Shown here piece by piece: positions 7,801-13,977 of a stretch of DNA of 31,010 nt. The notes below the pieces were generated by a model. It searched no databases and had not been told where the DNA came from. It was given only the letters and a program-made list of their open reading frames with translations. The first letter of the stretch is position 1, and every line of letters starts with the position of its first letter. The stretch spans positions 1-31,010 of the forward strand of contig CALFZE010000077.1 of assembly GCA_937952285.1 (NCBI GenBank). The letters are read 5' to 3'. A program made the translations under genes and the position numbers. The stretch comes from UBA2428 sp002343545 (GTDB lineage: Bacteria; Bdellovibrionota; UBA2428).

Positions 7801-9473
7801 GAAACTACTCGTCGATCATGGACTACATGACGGACGACCACTTCACGTACGATGGCTTCGGCCCGCAGGACGTCGCGGCCCTCCGCGCGGCCTACGGCGG
7901 CCACCTCGAACTCGCGAACGGCAAGCTCGTGGGCCTCGAGCAGTACCGCCAAGCGCTCGGTCTCTCGTCCTGGCTCGACCTGACGAAAGCGCAGATGTCG
8001 CGGCTGCCGCTCAAGGCTTACCGCTACTGCACGGACGAAGACGCCGGCGGCCGCCCGGGCTGCGACCGCTTCGATTCGGGCTCGAACCCGGTCGAGCTCG
8101 TGCGCAACGCCGTGCGGGACTACCACGCGAGCTACGCCCTCACGAACCTGCCGGCCGATCGCCTGCGCTTCTCCACGGCGAGCGACGGCGCCTACATCGG
8201 TCGACTCTTCTCGGTCTTCGTGCCGATCCGGCTCGTCCTGGACGAGACGCTCTACCAAGCCTTTGGCCTGGGCGACGAAACGGATCTCCAGCCGTGGATC
8301 GAGGCGAGCGTGGAAGCCCTCCAGTTCTTCCACGACGTCGTCCGCACGCCGGACCTTCCGGCGGGCACCTCGCCGTCGCGTCGCTTCGTCTCGATCGAAC
8401 GGGATGTCCCCGAGACGAACGAGGCCGGCGAGCCGACGGGCCGCGTGATCAAGGCCGTCGTGCCGGTCGAACGCCGCGCGCTCAAGAGCCTGGCCATGGG
8501 CCAAGACCTGACCCGCATGGCCGTGCGCGGAGTCGAGTACGACAAGGTCATCGCGCTCATCATGCTCACGAGCCGCGGGCTCGGCGTGCAACGTTACGAG
8601 GAGGCGAGCCTGCGCTTCTCCTTCGCGGACTTCGAGAAGCTCCTGCTTCGCGACAGCCCGGCGCTCACGTTCCCCACCATCGACCTGCTCCATAGCCTGC
8701 TCTCCGTGGATCTCGCGCCGCGCATCGAGACGGAGCTCGGCCGCCTCGCGCTGCCGACGGTCTTCGACGCGGACATTTCGGAGATGATGCAGATCTACGC
8801 CCTCCTGGGCGGCGTCGTGAACCTCGAGAGCCAAGGCCTGCAGGCCTCGGACAACCTCGCGTCGCACTTCCGCATCCTGAGCGATCGCGCCGAAGTGAAG
8901 GACCTGCCCTTCATGACCTCGCCGGGTTCGCAGCACGACCTCAAGTTCTTCGCCTTCAACGAGGCGAGCGTCGGCTTCGAGATGATCAAGCTCGGCCACC
9001 AGCTCGGCATGATCCGCACGATCGACGCCAAGACGTCGGCCGACCTCGAGAAGTTCGTCGCGATCCAGGTCGGGCTCGAGACGGGCGACGCCGATGCGCT
9101 CAAGGTCAAGCTGAACGAGGCCTACGCCGGACTCCCGGCCGATCAGGGTCCGCGCACGGCCGAGGAGCTCACGAGCCTCACGATCCAGATCGTGAACCAC
9201 GCGCTCGGACTCGTCGAGGCCGGGCTCAGCCCCGAGCAGGTCGGGCTCGAGACCTCGCGCTTCGCCCGCCTGGTGCGCGGCGCGCCCACGGCGCAGCTCG
9301 CGATCAACGCGGCCACGGAGCTGCTCGGCAAGGTCCTGCCGGAGGACGCCGCGGGCGCCGCGCAGAGCGTGTTGCCCGGTATGGGCGTCTCGATTCGGGA
9401 GGCGACGATGCTCAAGAGCGCCGAGACCATGAGCGGCATCTTGTACCAGCTGCATCCCGAGCTCTGGCGCTAG
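4869..9473 (+). CDS. Very large zinc metalloprotease lipoprotein (metzincin, DUF4953-like)
   Basis: A 1534-residue lipoprotein. ATG 4869 is preferred over an in-frame ATG at 4779 because AAAGGAG precedes it and it opens a lipoprotein signal (LLISSCSG, lipidated Cys about residue 24). The catalytic signature HEIGHNFGLRH spans residues 948-958, and a Met-turn, SSIMDYM, has its Met at 984, so this is a zinc-dependent metzincin. Both HExxHxxGLRHNF and the strand motif PRTGKVESA (from residue 732) resemble the DUF5117/DUF4953 'zinc-dependent metalloprotease' group. About 200 residues, partly Gly/Ala/Ser-rich, separate this edge strand from the zinc motif, which is unusually long. The N-terminal about 700 and C-terminal about 500 residues are not recognised. 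It is probably anchored at the outer membrane and active in the periplasm or outside the cell. Confidence 0.88.
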   Translation: MFTQRHFAKRVLGLLAASLLISSCSGKRPAQWPDGVEEDIFEIGQLESARLVVSTGEARSLNGLAILGRGLTEEMTPKRVTEVSGEERLKSLFKDLDVFASNAGALNVQLDVGVRYLTASKVVTAAELAKLPLVEQAIAQSRGDSFLVPLFQYPISAHGTVERTKNDLGEETRTLQIVETEPEQATHVRLSTLVSKREVVTIAPGGVEDARQIFATNEIDGRLLGGADLANRFAIFVDESEAATGGLKLAGRAPLYRLKLNEAGLAIFQVADRSTLPEDLKLALERSLKEGKAAAEVQLCDARTLSEVAYLGLTAETCVVALRYTTNAVEFVKAERGAEDHKGSLSSFVSFSTLKPGSGQGTLVRIAKGPALRPIGVSLDPRQTLNVEQVKGREFLMRRTLQDSPNLFDYAFAGLSGALEIVEFRFEENQVRVIRAQPLMSLPGNTPSDLETLMLLPARYVKVVDRDEQGQRLPIAQTVAARATDAGAIALVDWTSNRIPNTNSPLEYYQLERCFAGRSEHIVSDIDSRLEKSGLLSFTLASTYAGNVGAFDCAGIESAGYFDTVQKTFTFRERVSFRAYEKAAEEKPLLSVPLEAQKQLGFGLFTYRKLQPGPLGQVGREGTEIPLAAIFDLRKGQKIRYALAGLPQGQDARSREIREAITQASREVVADLNAGLRKALAGTPLARNDDIVELVTSGDVGTLGDLDRNHIYFVEKATSSGVLGLGGSHHNPRTGKVESASVYLYGGNMLGYVDSLRRMAKAQKNYAAATKVTIRGVVSASENNEAAGSTPSLPELGGQGVGGANGAQASALDGIGASVSRRNFRSSDLARTQGGAGRLDARDLRDVLARRGLGNSAAAQTLATLVGDDLHRAASRAEIVHRGHLHARGAAVEVAKSTFLERLRAADVCVLDKGTQLSAAIEGVSGEIIEKESDVQLLARIWKSTLLHEIGHNFGLRHNFAGSYDKARWTFAGEETTRNYSSIMDYMTDDHFTYDGFGPQDVAALRAAYGGHLELANGKLVGLEQYRQALGLSSWLDLTKAQMSRLPLKAYRYCTDEDAGGRPGCDRFDSGSNPVELVRNAVRDYHASYALTNLPADRLRFSTASDGAYIGRLFSVFVPIRLVLDETLYQAFGLGDETDLQPWIEASVEALQFFHDVVRTPDLPAGTSPSRRFVSIERDVPETNEAGEPTGRVIKAVVPVERRALKSLAMGQDLTRMAVRGVEYDKVIALIMLTSRGLGVQRYEEASLRFSFADFEKLLLRDSPALTFPTIDLLHSLLSVDLAPRIETELGRLALPTVFDADISEMMQIYALLGGVVNLESQGLQASDNLASHFRILSDRAEVKDLPFMTSPGSQHDLKFFAFNEASVGFEMIKLGHQLGMIRTIDAKTSADLEKFVAIQVGLETGDADALKVKLNEAYAGLPADQGPRTAEELTSLTIQIVNHALGLVEAGLSPEQVGLETSRFARLVRGAPTAQLAINAATELLGKVLPEDAAGAAQSVLPGMGVSIREATMLKSAETMSGILYQLHPELWR

Positions 9474-9511
9474 TCCGGGCCGTCGTTAGGACCGAGACCG
9501 CCGCCCGGGCC

Positions 9512-9568
9512 CCGTCGACCCCGCCAAATTCTTGCCGCCCCGGCGGCAAAAGGAGGCGGGGTCGACGG
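9512..9568. promoter_or_regulatory. Nested double hairpin upstream of the PhyH gene
   Basis: The outer arms CCGTCGACCCCGCC (9512-9525) and GGCGGGGTCGACGG (9555-9568) are perfect 14-bp complements. Inside them, TTGCCGCC (9532-9539) and GGCGGCAA (9542-9549) form a second perfect 8-bp stem with a 2-nt loop. No T-tract follows, so this is not a standard intrinsic terminator. AAAGGAGG (9549-9556), the best SD in the region, is partly buried in the outer right arm. It may be a 3' end structure for the metalloprotease mRNA or a regulatory element for the next gene. Confidence 0.6.
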
Positions 9569-9596
9569 ATGACGGGAACGACGGCGCTCTGAGAGA

Positions 9597-10385
9597 ATGG
9601 GGAGCATGTCGGCCAAGGACTCCCTCGCCCAACTCGAAAAGGAGTTCTTCGAGACGGGCTACGCGGTCGCCCCGCGCTTCTTCGACGATCGCGAAATCTC
9701 GGAAATGCGCGACGCCTTCGATCGGCTGCACGCGCAGGCGCTCAAGCTCGGCCTCACGCAAACGTGGCGGGGCAGCTTCTTCGTGCTCGGCCGGCGCGGC
9801 GAGAACGTGAACGTCCATCGCATCGTCTGGTGCGCGGGCGCCGACGAGCGGCTCGAGCGCGTCGGCCGGCATCCCCGCCTGCTCGCGCTCGCGGGTCGCT
9901 TGCTCGGCTCTAAAGAGATGGATCAGCTCATCAGCCAGGCGCACTACAAGATGCCGGGCGACGGGGTTTCCTTCGACTGGCACCAAGACGTGCAGCACCG
10001 CGAGAAACGCCCGGGCGACTGGGTCGACGTGAACGGTCGCGGCGCCTACGTCCAGACCTTGTTGTGCTTGGACGACATGACGGCCGAGAACGGGCCCTTG
10101 CTCGTGGTTCCGGGCAGCGCCAAACGCGGCCGCGTGCAGAGCGGCGCCTTCAACTACGGCGAGGGTATGCGCGGTCAATCCCCGGACTCGCACGTCGCGG
10201 TCACGGCGCGGGCCGGCGACCTGATTTTGCTACACCCCTACACCCTGCACGGCAGTCGCCCGAACGAATCGCGCCACGCGAGGCGACTTTTCGTGAACGG
10301 CTACTCGGCGCCCGGCGCGAACCATCGCCTTTACCCGGGCCTCGGATCGGGACGCCGCTTGCGCGCCACGGAGGAAACGCCATGA
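9597..10385 (+). CDS. Phytanoyl-CoA dioxygenase (PhyH) family protein
   Basis: A 262-residue Fe(II)/2-oxoglutarate-dependent oxygenase of the PhyH family, probably cytoplasmic (no signal peptide). The fold's iron triad is visible as WHQD (HxD) near residues 125-128 and a distal His in LHPYTLHGSRPNES, followed by RR, where an Arg would bind 2-oxoglutarate. The N-terminal part (FFETGYAVAPRFFDDREISEMR) is the typical 'flexible start, helix' of PhyH proteins, and LLVVPGSAKRG matches the conserved 'PGSH'-type segment. The substrate cannot be inferred. The start is ambiguous between ATG 9597 and ATG 9606 (GGGGAG lies just before the latter); an in-frame TGA at 9570 rules out longer forms. Its last codons overlap the next gene by ATGA. 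Confidence 0.88.
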   Translation: MGSMSAKDSLAQLEKEFFETGYAVAPRFFDDREISEMRDAFDRLHAQALKLGLTQTWRGSFFVLGRRGENVNVHRIVWCAGADERLERVGRHPRLLALAGRLLGSKEMDQLISQAHYKMPGDGVSFDWHQDVQHREKRPGDWVDVNGRGAYVQTLLCLDDMTAENGPLLVVPGSAKRGRVQSGAFNYGEGMRGQSPDSHVAVTARAGDLILLHPYTLHGSRPNESRHARRLFVNGYSAPGANHRLYPGLGSGRRLRATEETP

Positions 10386-10840
10386 CTTTCGCCGCCCCGT
10401 TCTTCGCGCTCTCGCTCGCGGCTTCGCCGCTTTCCGAGATTCCCGACCCCGTCGTCACGCCGATCGAGAACGCGTCGCAACCCGTCGCGCAGTGCCTCAC
10501 GCGCGAGTTCCGTCGCCAGGCGCCCGAAAATCTTCTCGCGCCGGGGGAGATCCTGATCTCGGGCCCGTCGATACGGCAAGACGTGGCGCCGCGCGGATCC
10601 GTCGCCGAATACGTTTTCGTCGGGCGCAAATCGCCGCGCTGGCCCGAGCACGGCACCTATCTCACGCTCTCGTTCTGGATGGAAACGCCGGACGCGAGCC
10701 TCTGGCGCCAGACCTACGAAGACGGCCGCTACGTCTACCGCGCGTCGTCCTTTCTCAACCCCGGCAAGGTCTTCAACCGAGTTTCGTTCCAACACGTCTT
10801 CGACCTGGACGTCTCCGCCTGCCAAGACCTGCTCCGCTAA
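10382..10840 (+). CDS. Small secreted protein of unknown function, coupled to the PhyH gene
   Basis: 152 residues starting at ATG 10382, which overlaps the TGA of the PhyH gene (ATGA), a classic translational-coupling junction. The first about 17 residues (MTFAAPFFALSLAASPL) form a short signal peptide. The mature part has just two Cys, one near the N-terminus (VAQCLTREF) and one near the C-terminus (SACQDLLR), suggesting a disulfide tying the ends together. No family is recognised. Coupling suggests co-production with the oxygenase, but the two would sit in different compartments. Confidence 0.7.
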   Translation: MTFAAPFFALSLAASPLSEIPDPVVTPIENASQPVAQCLTREFRRQAPENLLAPGEILISGPSIRQDVAPRGSVAEYVFVGRKSPRWPEHGTYLTLSFWMETPDASLWRQTYEDGRYVYRASSFLNPGKVFNRVSFQHVFDLDVSACQDLLR

Positions 10841-10858
10841 GGAAGGCGTCTGGCGCTT

Positions 10859-11746
10859 TTACTGGGGTTCGGGGGATTCGCGCCACTCGTAGGTCGCGCG
10901 GAGGCCGATGGCGCCCGCGTGGAAGGTCTGGTTGCGGAAGCTTTGTTTGAATTCGATGCCGCCCGACCAGGGGTTGTCCCACGAGTAGGCGTAGCTCACC
11001 CCGAGATCGTGCTGGATGGCGTCGGAATCGCGCCACCCGTAACGGCGCCACCGCGTCGCGACCGAGGAACGATCGTCGATGCGATGGCCCACGACGGCCC
11101 AGGCCTCGAAGCCGCGATCGCCCGACGCCTGGAAGGGAAGCCCCGTCGCCGTGTCGTAGCGGAGCGGAGTGTTCGCGTCGGAGGAAGCCCAATCCCAGCG
11201 CAGCAAAAACTCGCCGAAGATGTTGCCGCCCCAGGCCGCCCACTTGAACTTGCTTTCGACGAAGAAGACGTTGTTGAAGCCGCTGCACGAGATCGGCGTG
11301 CCGCAGGCGTAGCCCGAAAAGCGGCGAAAGTTCTCGATCCCGTCGAAGGCGAGCGCCGAGGCGACTCCCCCGAGCGTGAAACCAAAAAAGGAGAAGGGGT
11401 AGAGATCCGTCCGGACGTCGAGTTGATGGGCCCGGAAAGCGGTGAGCGCGCGGATGTGGGGCCGGATGTAGCCGTAGGCGTAATCGTCCACGAGGTCGTC
11501 GATACGATCGAACGCATTGATATCGAAGATGCGAAAGCGTCGCGACCATCCGAGCCAGACCTGCGCGCTCAACGCCGGAGGAAAACCCGCGTCGAAGTGC
11601 GCGCGCGCGTCCCAGGCCCGGAAGACCGTGCCACGGCGGCGCGGCGGGTCCAGTTGCCCGGTTTGCGCGACGGCGGCGAGCGAAAACACAAGGGAGAGAG
11701 AACCCGAGAGGGCCAAACGCAGAAGCGACACGAGCTTGCCTTTCAC
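10859..11746 (-). CDS. Exported beta-strand-rich protein, probable outer-membrane barrel
   Basis: A 295-residue reading from GTG 11746, with a signal peptide ending AAVAQ (about residue 28). The mature chain is rich in Trp/Tyr/Phe and alternating strands (AQVWLGWSRRFRIF, KWAAWGGNIFGEFLLRW, FHAGAIGLRATYEW), as in outer-membrane barrels, though it ends PEPQ rather than in an aromatic residue. Four Cys are absent from the barrel-like strands except a CGTPISC pair. The family is not recognised. It begins only 7 nt after the ogt stop on the same strand, so it is likely co-transcribed. A second GTG 15 nt further in (with AAAGG upstream) could be the true start and would still leave a signal peptide. 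It is convergent with the small secreted protein gene, 18 nt apart. Confidence 0.72.
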   Translation of the reverse strand: MKGKLVSLLRLALSGSLSLVFSLAAVAQTGQLDPPRRRGTVFRAWDARAHFDAGFPPALSAQVWLGWSRRFRIFDINAFDRIDDLVDDYAYGYIRPHIRALTAFRAHQLDVRTDLYPFSFFGFTLGGVASALAFDGIENFRRFSGYACGTPISCSGFNNVFFVESKFKWAAWGGNIFGEFLLRWDWASSDANTPLRYDTATGLPFQASGDRGFEAWAVVGHRIDDRSSVATRWRRYGWRDSDAIQHDLGVSYAYSWDNPWSGGIEFKQSFRNQTFHAGAIGLRATYEWRESPEPQ

Positions 11747-11753
11747 TTTTCGA

Positions 11754-12317
11754 TCAAAAAAAACTCAGCGAAGCTTCGTCGGAAACGAGGGCGCCTTCAA
11801 GCTCGAGAAGAAAACGTTTTGTCTCGGGACCGCGGCGGGACGAAAAGCCCCCCAGGCCGGACATCGCGAGCACGCGGTGGCAAGGGATGATGAGCGGCGT
11901 CCGGTTCGAGCCGAGCGCCCGGCCCACGGCCCGCACGGCCTTGGGTTGGCCCACGCGGGACGCGAGATCGCGGTAGCGACAGGTCTCGCCGTAGGAAAGC
12001 TGCCGCGTTTCCTCGAGAACCCGACGCGTGAAATCCGTGTAGCCCGAAAAGTCCACGGGGACGTCCCGAAACTCCACGGCCGACCCTTCGAAGTAGGCCT
12101 CGATGCGCGGCACGAGGTGGAGCACCCAAGGCGGGCATTCGCGGGCCGTGGCCAGGCGGGCTTCGTGGCGGGCCTTGCTCGTCTCGATTTCGAGGGGCTC
12201 TTCGGGCAAGTCCACGAAGTCCAAACCCCGCGAACTCCAGCCCAAAACGAGGGGCCCCCGCCGCGTCGCCACGACGAGCTTGAGCGGAGTCTCGGCGCCA
12301 ACGGCGATCTTTTCCAT
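11754..12317 (-). CDS. ogt: Methylated-DNA--protein-cysteine methyltransferase (Ogt/MGMT type)
   Basis: A 187-residue suicide repair protein that moves O6-alkyl groups from guanine to its own Cys. The active-site motif PCHRV is at residues 145-149 with acceptor Cys146. The upstream helix carries the DNA-binding segment SYGETCRYRDLASRVGQPKAVRAVG (about 108-132) with its Arg finger, and GGFSSRRGPETKRFLLELE closes the domain. ATG 12317 is chosen because family homology begins after it; a longer in-frame start at 12398 adds unrelated residues. There is no SD. An extended -10 (TGT-TAGGTT, 12326-12334 on the reverse strand) ends 8 nt before the ATG. The last codons contain eight consecutive T, directly before the downstream barrel-like gene. 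Confidence 0.92.
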   Translation of the reverse strand: MEKIAVGAETPLKLVVATRRGPLVLGWSSRGLDFVDLPEEPLEIETSKARHEARLATARECPPWVLHLVPRIEAYFEGSAVEFRDVPVDFSGYTDFTRRVLEETRQLSYGETCRYRDLASRVGQPKAVRAVGRALGSNRTPLIIPCHRVLAMSGLGGFSSRRGPETKRFLLELEGALVSDEASLSFF

Positions 12318-12401
12318 CCGGGCCCAACCTAACAAGTTTCCGACACCCTTCCTAGTTCCCTTCCCGGGAAGCTGACCGTAGCCTGGGGAAGAGGTCAACG
12401 C

Positions 12402-13814
12402 GTGAAATTCCTTGAAAATCTACGACAGAAATACCCAACGCTCCGAATCACGACGGAAGGGCCCGACCTCGTCGAATACGCGCGCGATTGGACGCGCCTG
12501 CACGAAACGAAAGCTTCGGCGATCGTCTGGCCCGAAACGGCCGAGCAAGTCGCCGCGATCCTGGCCGCCTGCAACGAGCACGACGTCGCCGTCGTGCCCT
12601 CGGGCGGCCGTACGGGTCTCGCGGCCGGCGCCGTCGCCACGCGCGGCGAAGTCGTGCTCAACCTCGAGCGACTGCGGACGCTCGGCGAATGCCGGCCGGA
12701 GCTGCAGAGCATCCGCGTCGGCGCGGGCGTCGTGAACGAAGCCGTCCAGGAGCGCGGGCGCGCGCACGGCCTCTTTTGGCCGGTCGAGCTCGCCTCGAAG
12801 GGCAGCTGCCATATCGGCGGCAACCTGGCCACGAACGCCGGGGGCCTGCGGGTCATTCGCTACGGACATGCCCGCCAGTGGGTGCAGTCCGTCCAGGTTG
12901 CGCTCATGGACGGCAGCCTCCTCGAGCTCAACGGCGAGCTCGAGAAGAACAACACGGGCTACGACTTCCGACACCTCCTCATCGGCAGCGAGGGCACCCT
13001 CGGCGTCATCACGGCGGCCACGCTCAAGCTCGCTCCCCTTCCGAAGCCCGCGCGCACGCTGCTGCTCGCCCTGCGCGACATCCCCTCGGCCGTGCGCGCC
13101 GTGGGAATCTTCCGCCGCCGGGCCTGGCCGCTGCTCGCCGCCGAGATCTTCTCGGAGGCCTGTTTGCGGACCGTCCTCGAAGTGCAGAAATTCGCGGCGC
13201 CCTTCGAGACGCCCGCGCCCGCCTACTTGCTCGTCGACGTCGAGGGTACGGCCGACGTCAGCGACGAGAGCCTGCAAGCCGGCCTCGAGACGCTCTTCAA
13301 CGAAGGCCTCGTCGTCGACGGCGTCATCGCCTCGAGCAGCGAGCAGGCCAAACAGCTTTGGCGTTTCCGCGAGACCATCACGGAAAGCCTCGGCTCGCTC
13401 GGCATCGTCTACAAGAACGACCTCGCGCTGCCGCTCCCCGAGATGGCGGACTTTCTCGCGCAACTCGTCGAGCGCGCGCCGGCCTGGTACCCGGGCGCGG
13501 AACTCTATCTCTTCGGGCACGTGGGGGACGGCAACATCCACGTGAACGTGCTCCGCCGCGACCTGCATCCCGCGAAGAGCGCGCCGGAAGCTCGCAAGGC
13601 TTTCCTCGACGCGTGCGAGCGCGCGAACGATCCGCTCTTCGCGCTCGTCCAGTCGAAGCGCGGGAGCATCGCGGCCGAACACGGCATCGGACTCCTGAAA
13701 AAAACTTACCTGACGTATTCCCGACATCCGCGCGAGATCGAAGCGATGCGCGCGGTGAAGCGCGCCTTCGATCCGAAAAATCTCCTGAATCCCGGAAAGA
13801 TCTTCGACCTTTAG
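12402..13814 (+). CDS. FAD-linked oxidase, GlcD / D-2-hydroxyglutarate dehydrogenase type
   Basis: A 470-residue VAO-fold flavoprotein that oxidises a D-2-hydroxy acid. The FAD pyrophosphate loop PSGGRTGLAAG lies at about 66-76 and the second FAD segment GGNLATNAGG at 139-148. The C-terminal oxidase domain has GHVGDGNIHVN (His373 and His380) and AEHGIG (Glu426, His427), which in this family build the metal/substrate site. It ends NLLNPGKIF, the normal end of the family. No iron-sulfur domain is fused and no glcE/glcF neighbours occur, which favours a stand-alone D-2-hydroxyglutarate or D-lactate dehydrogenase over a glycolate oxidase subunit. GTG 12402 is supported by GGGAAGAGG (12386-12394). 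It is divergent from ogt. The substrate is not decided by the sequence. Confidence 0.9.
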   Translation: MKFLENLRQKYPTLRITTEGPDLVEYARDWTRLHETKASAIVWPETAEQVAAILAACNEHDVAVVPSGGRTGLAAGAVATRGEVVLNLERLRTLGECRPELQSIRVGAGVVNEAVQERGRAHGLFWPVELASKGSCHIGGNLATNAGGLRVIRYGHARQWVQSVQVALMDGSLLELNGELEKNNTGYDFRHLLIGSEGTLGVITAATLKLAPLPKPARTLLLALRDIPSAVRAVGIFRRRAWPLLAAEIFSEACLRTVLEVQKFAAPFETPAPAYLLVDVEGTADVSDESLQAGLETLFNEGLVVDGVIASSSEQAKQLWRFRETITESLGSLGIVYKNDLALPLPEMADFLAQLVERAPAWYPGAELYLFGHVGDGNIHVNVLRRDLHPAKSAPEARKAFLDACERANDPLFALVQSKRGSIAAEHGIGLLKKTYLTYSRHPREIEAMRAVKRAFDPKNLLNPGKIFDL

Positions 13815-13826
13815 ATCGGCGGTCGT

Positions 13827-13853
13827 CGCGCGTTCCACCCGACGGAACGCGCG
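13827..13853 (+). terminator. Hairpin after the flavin dehydrogenase gene
   Basis: A perfect 10-bp inverted repeat (CGCGCGTTCC at 13827-13836, GGAACGCGCG at 13844-13853) with a 7-nt loop starts 12 nt after the stop codon. It lacks a T-run, so it could be a weak or Rho-assisted terminator or an mRNA 3'-end stabiliser. Confidence 0.4.
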
Positions 13854-13977
13854 CGCGTCGACGGAATCCCGGCGCGCGTAAGTCTCGTTAAGCCAAATTT
13901 CCCTCTGACGCTCCGACCTCGCGGCCCTCTAGCCTAATGAGGTTCCTCAACACGGGGTCAAGGGAGAGAGACACCAC

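Noticed and set aside
4908..9455. Two long reverse-strand open frames (857 and 654 codons) opposite the metzincin gene
   Set aside because: They are codon-aligned with the sense gene, where the rare codons TTA, CTA and TCA are avoided in this GC-rich genome, so the antisense frame lacks stops. They have no SD, no signal or domain, and Arg/Glu/Val-rich composition.
12318..12398. A longer start for ogt at 12398
   Set aside because: It would add 27 residues with no family similarity and overlap the presumed promoter region shared with the divergent flavin dehydrogenase gene.
12420..13838. Reverse-strand frame of 472 codons opposite the flavin dehydrogenase, and similar ones opposite the subtilisin and the DHS homologue
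   Set aside because: The sense genes have complete catalytic motifs. These frames are the same GC-bias artefact.
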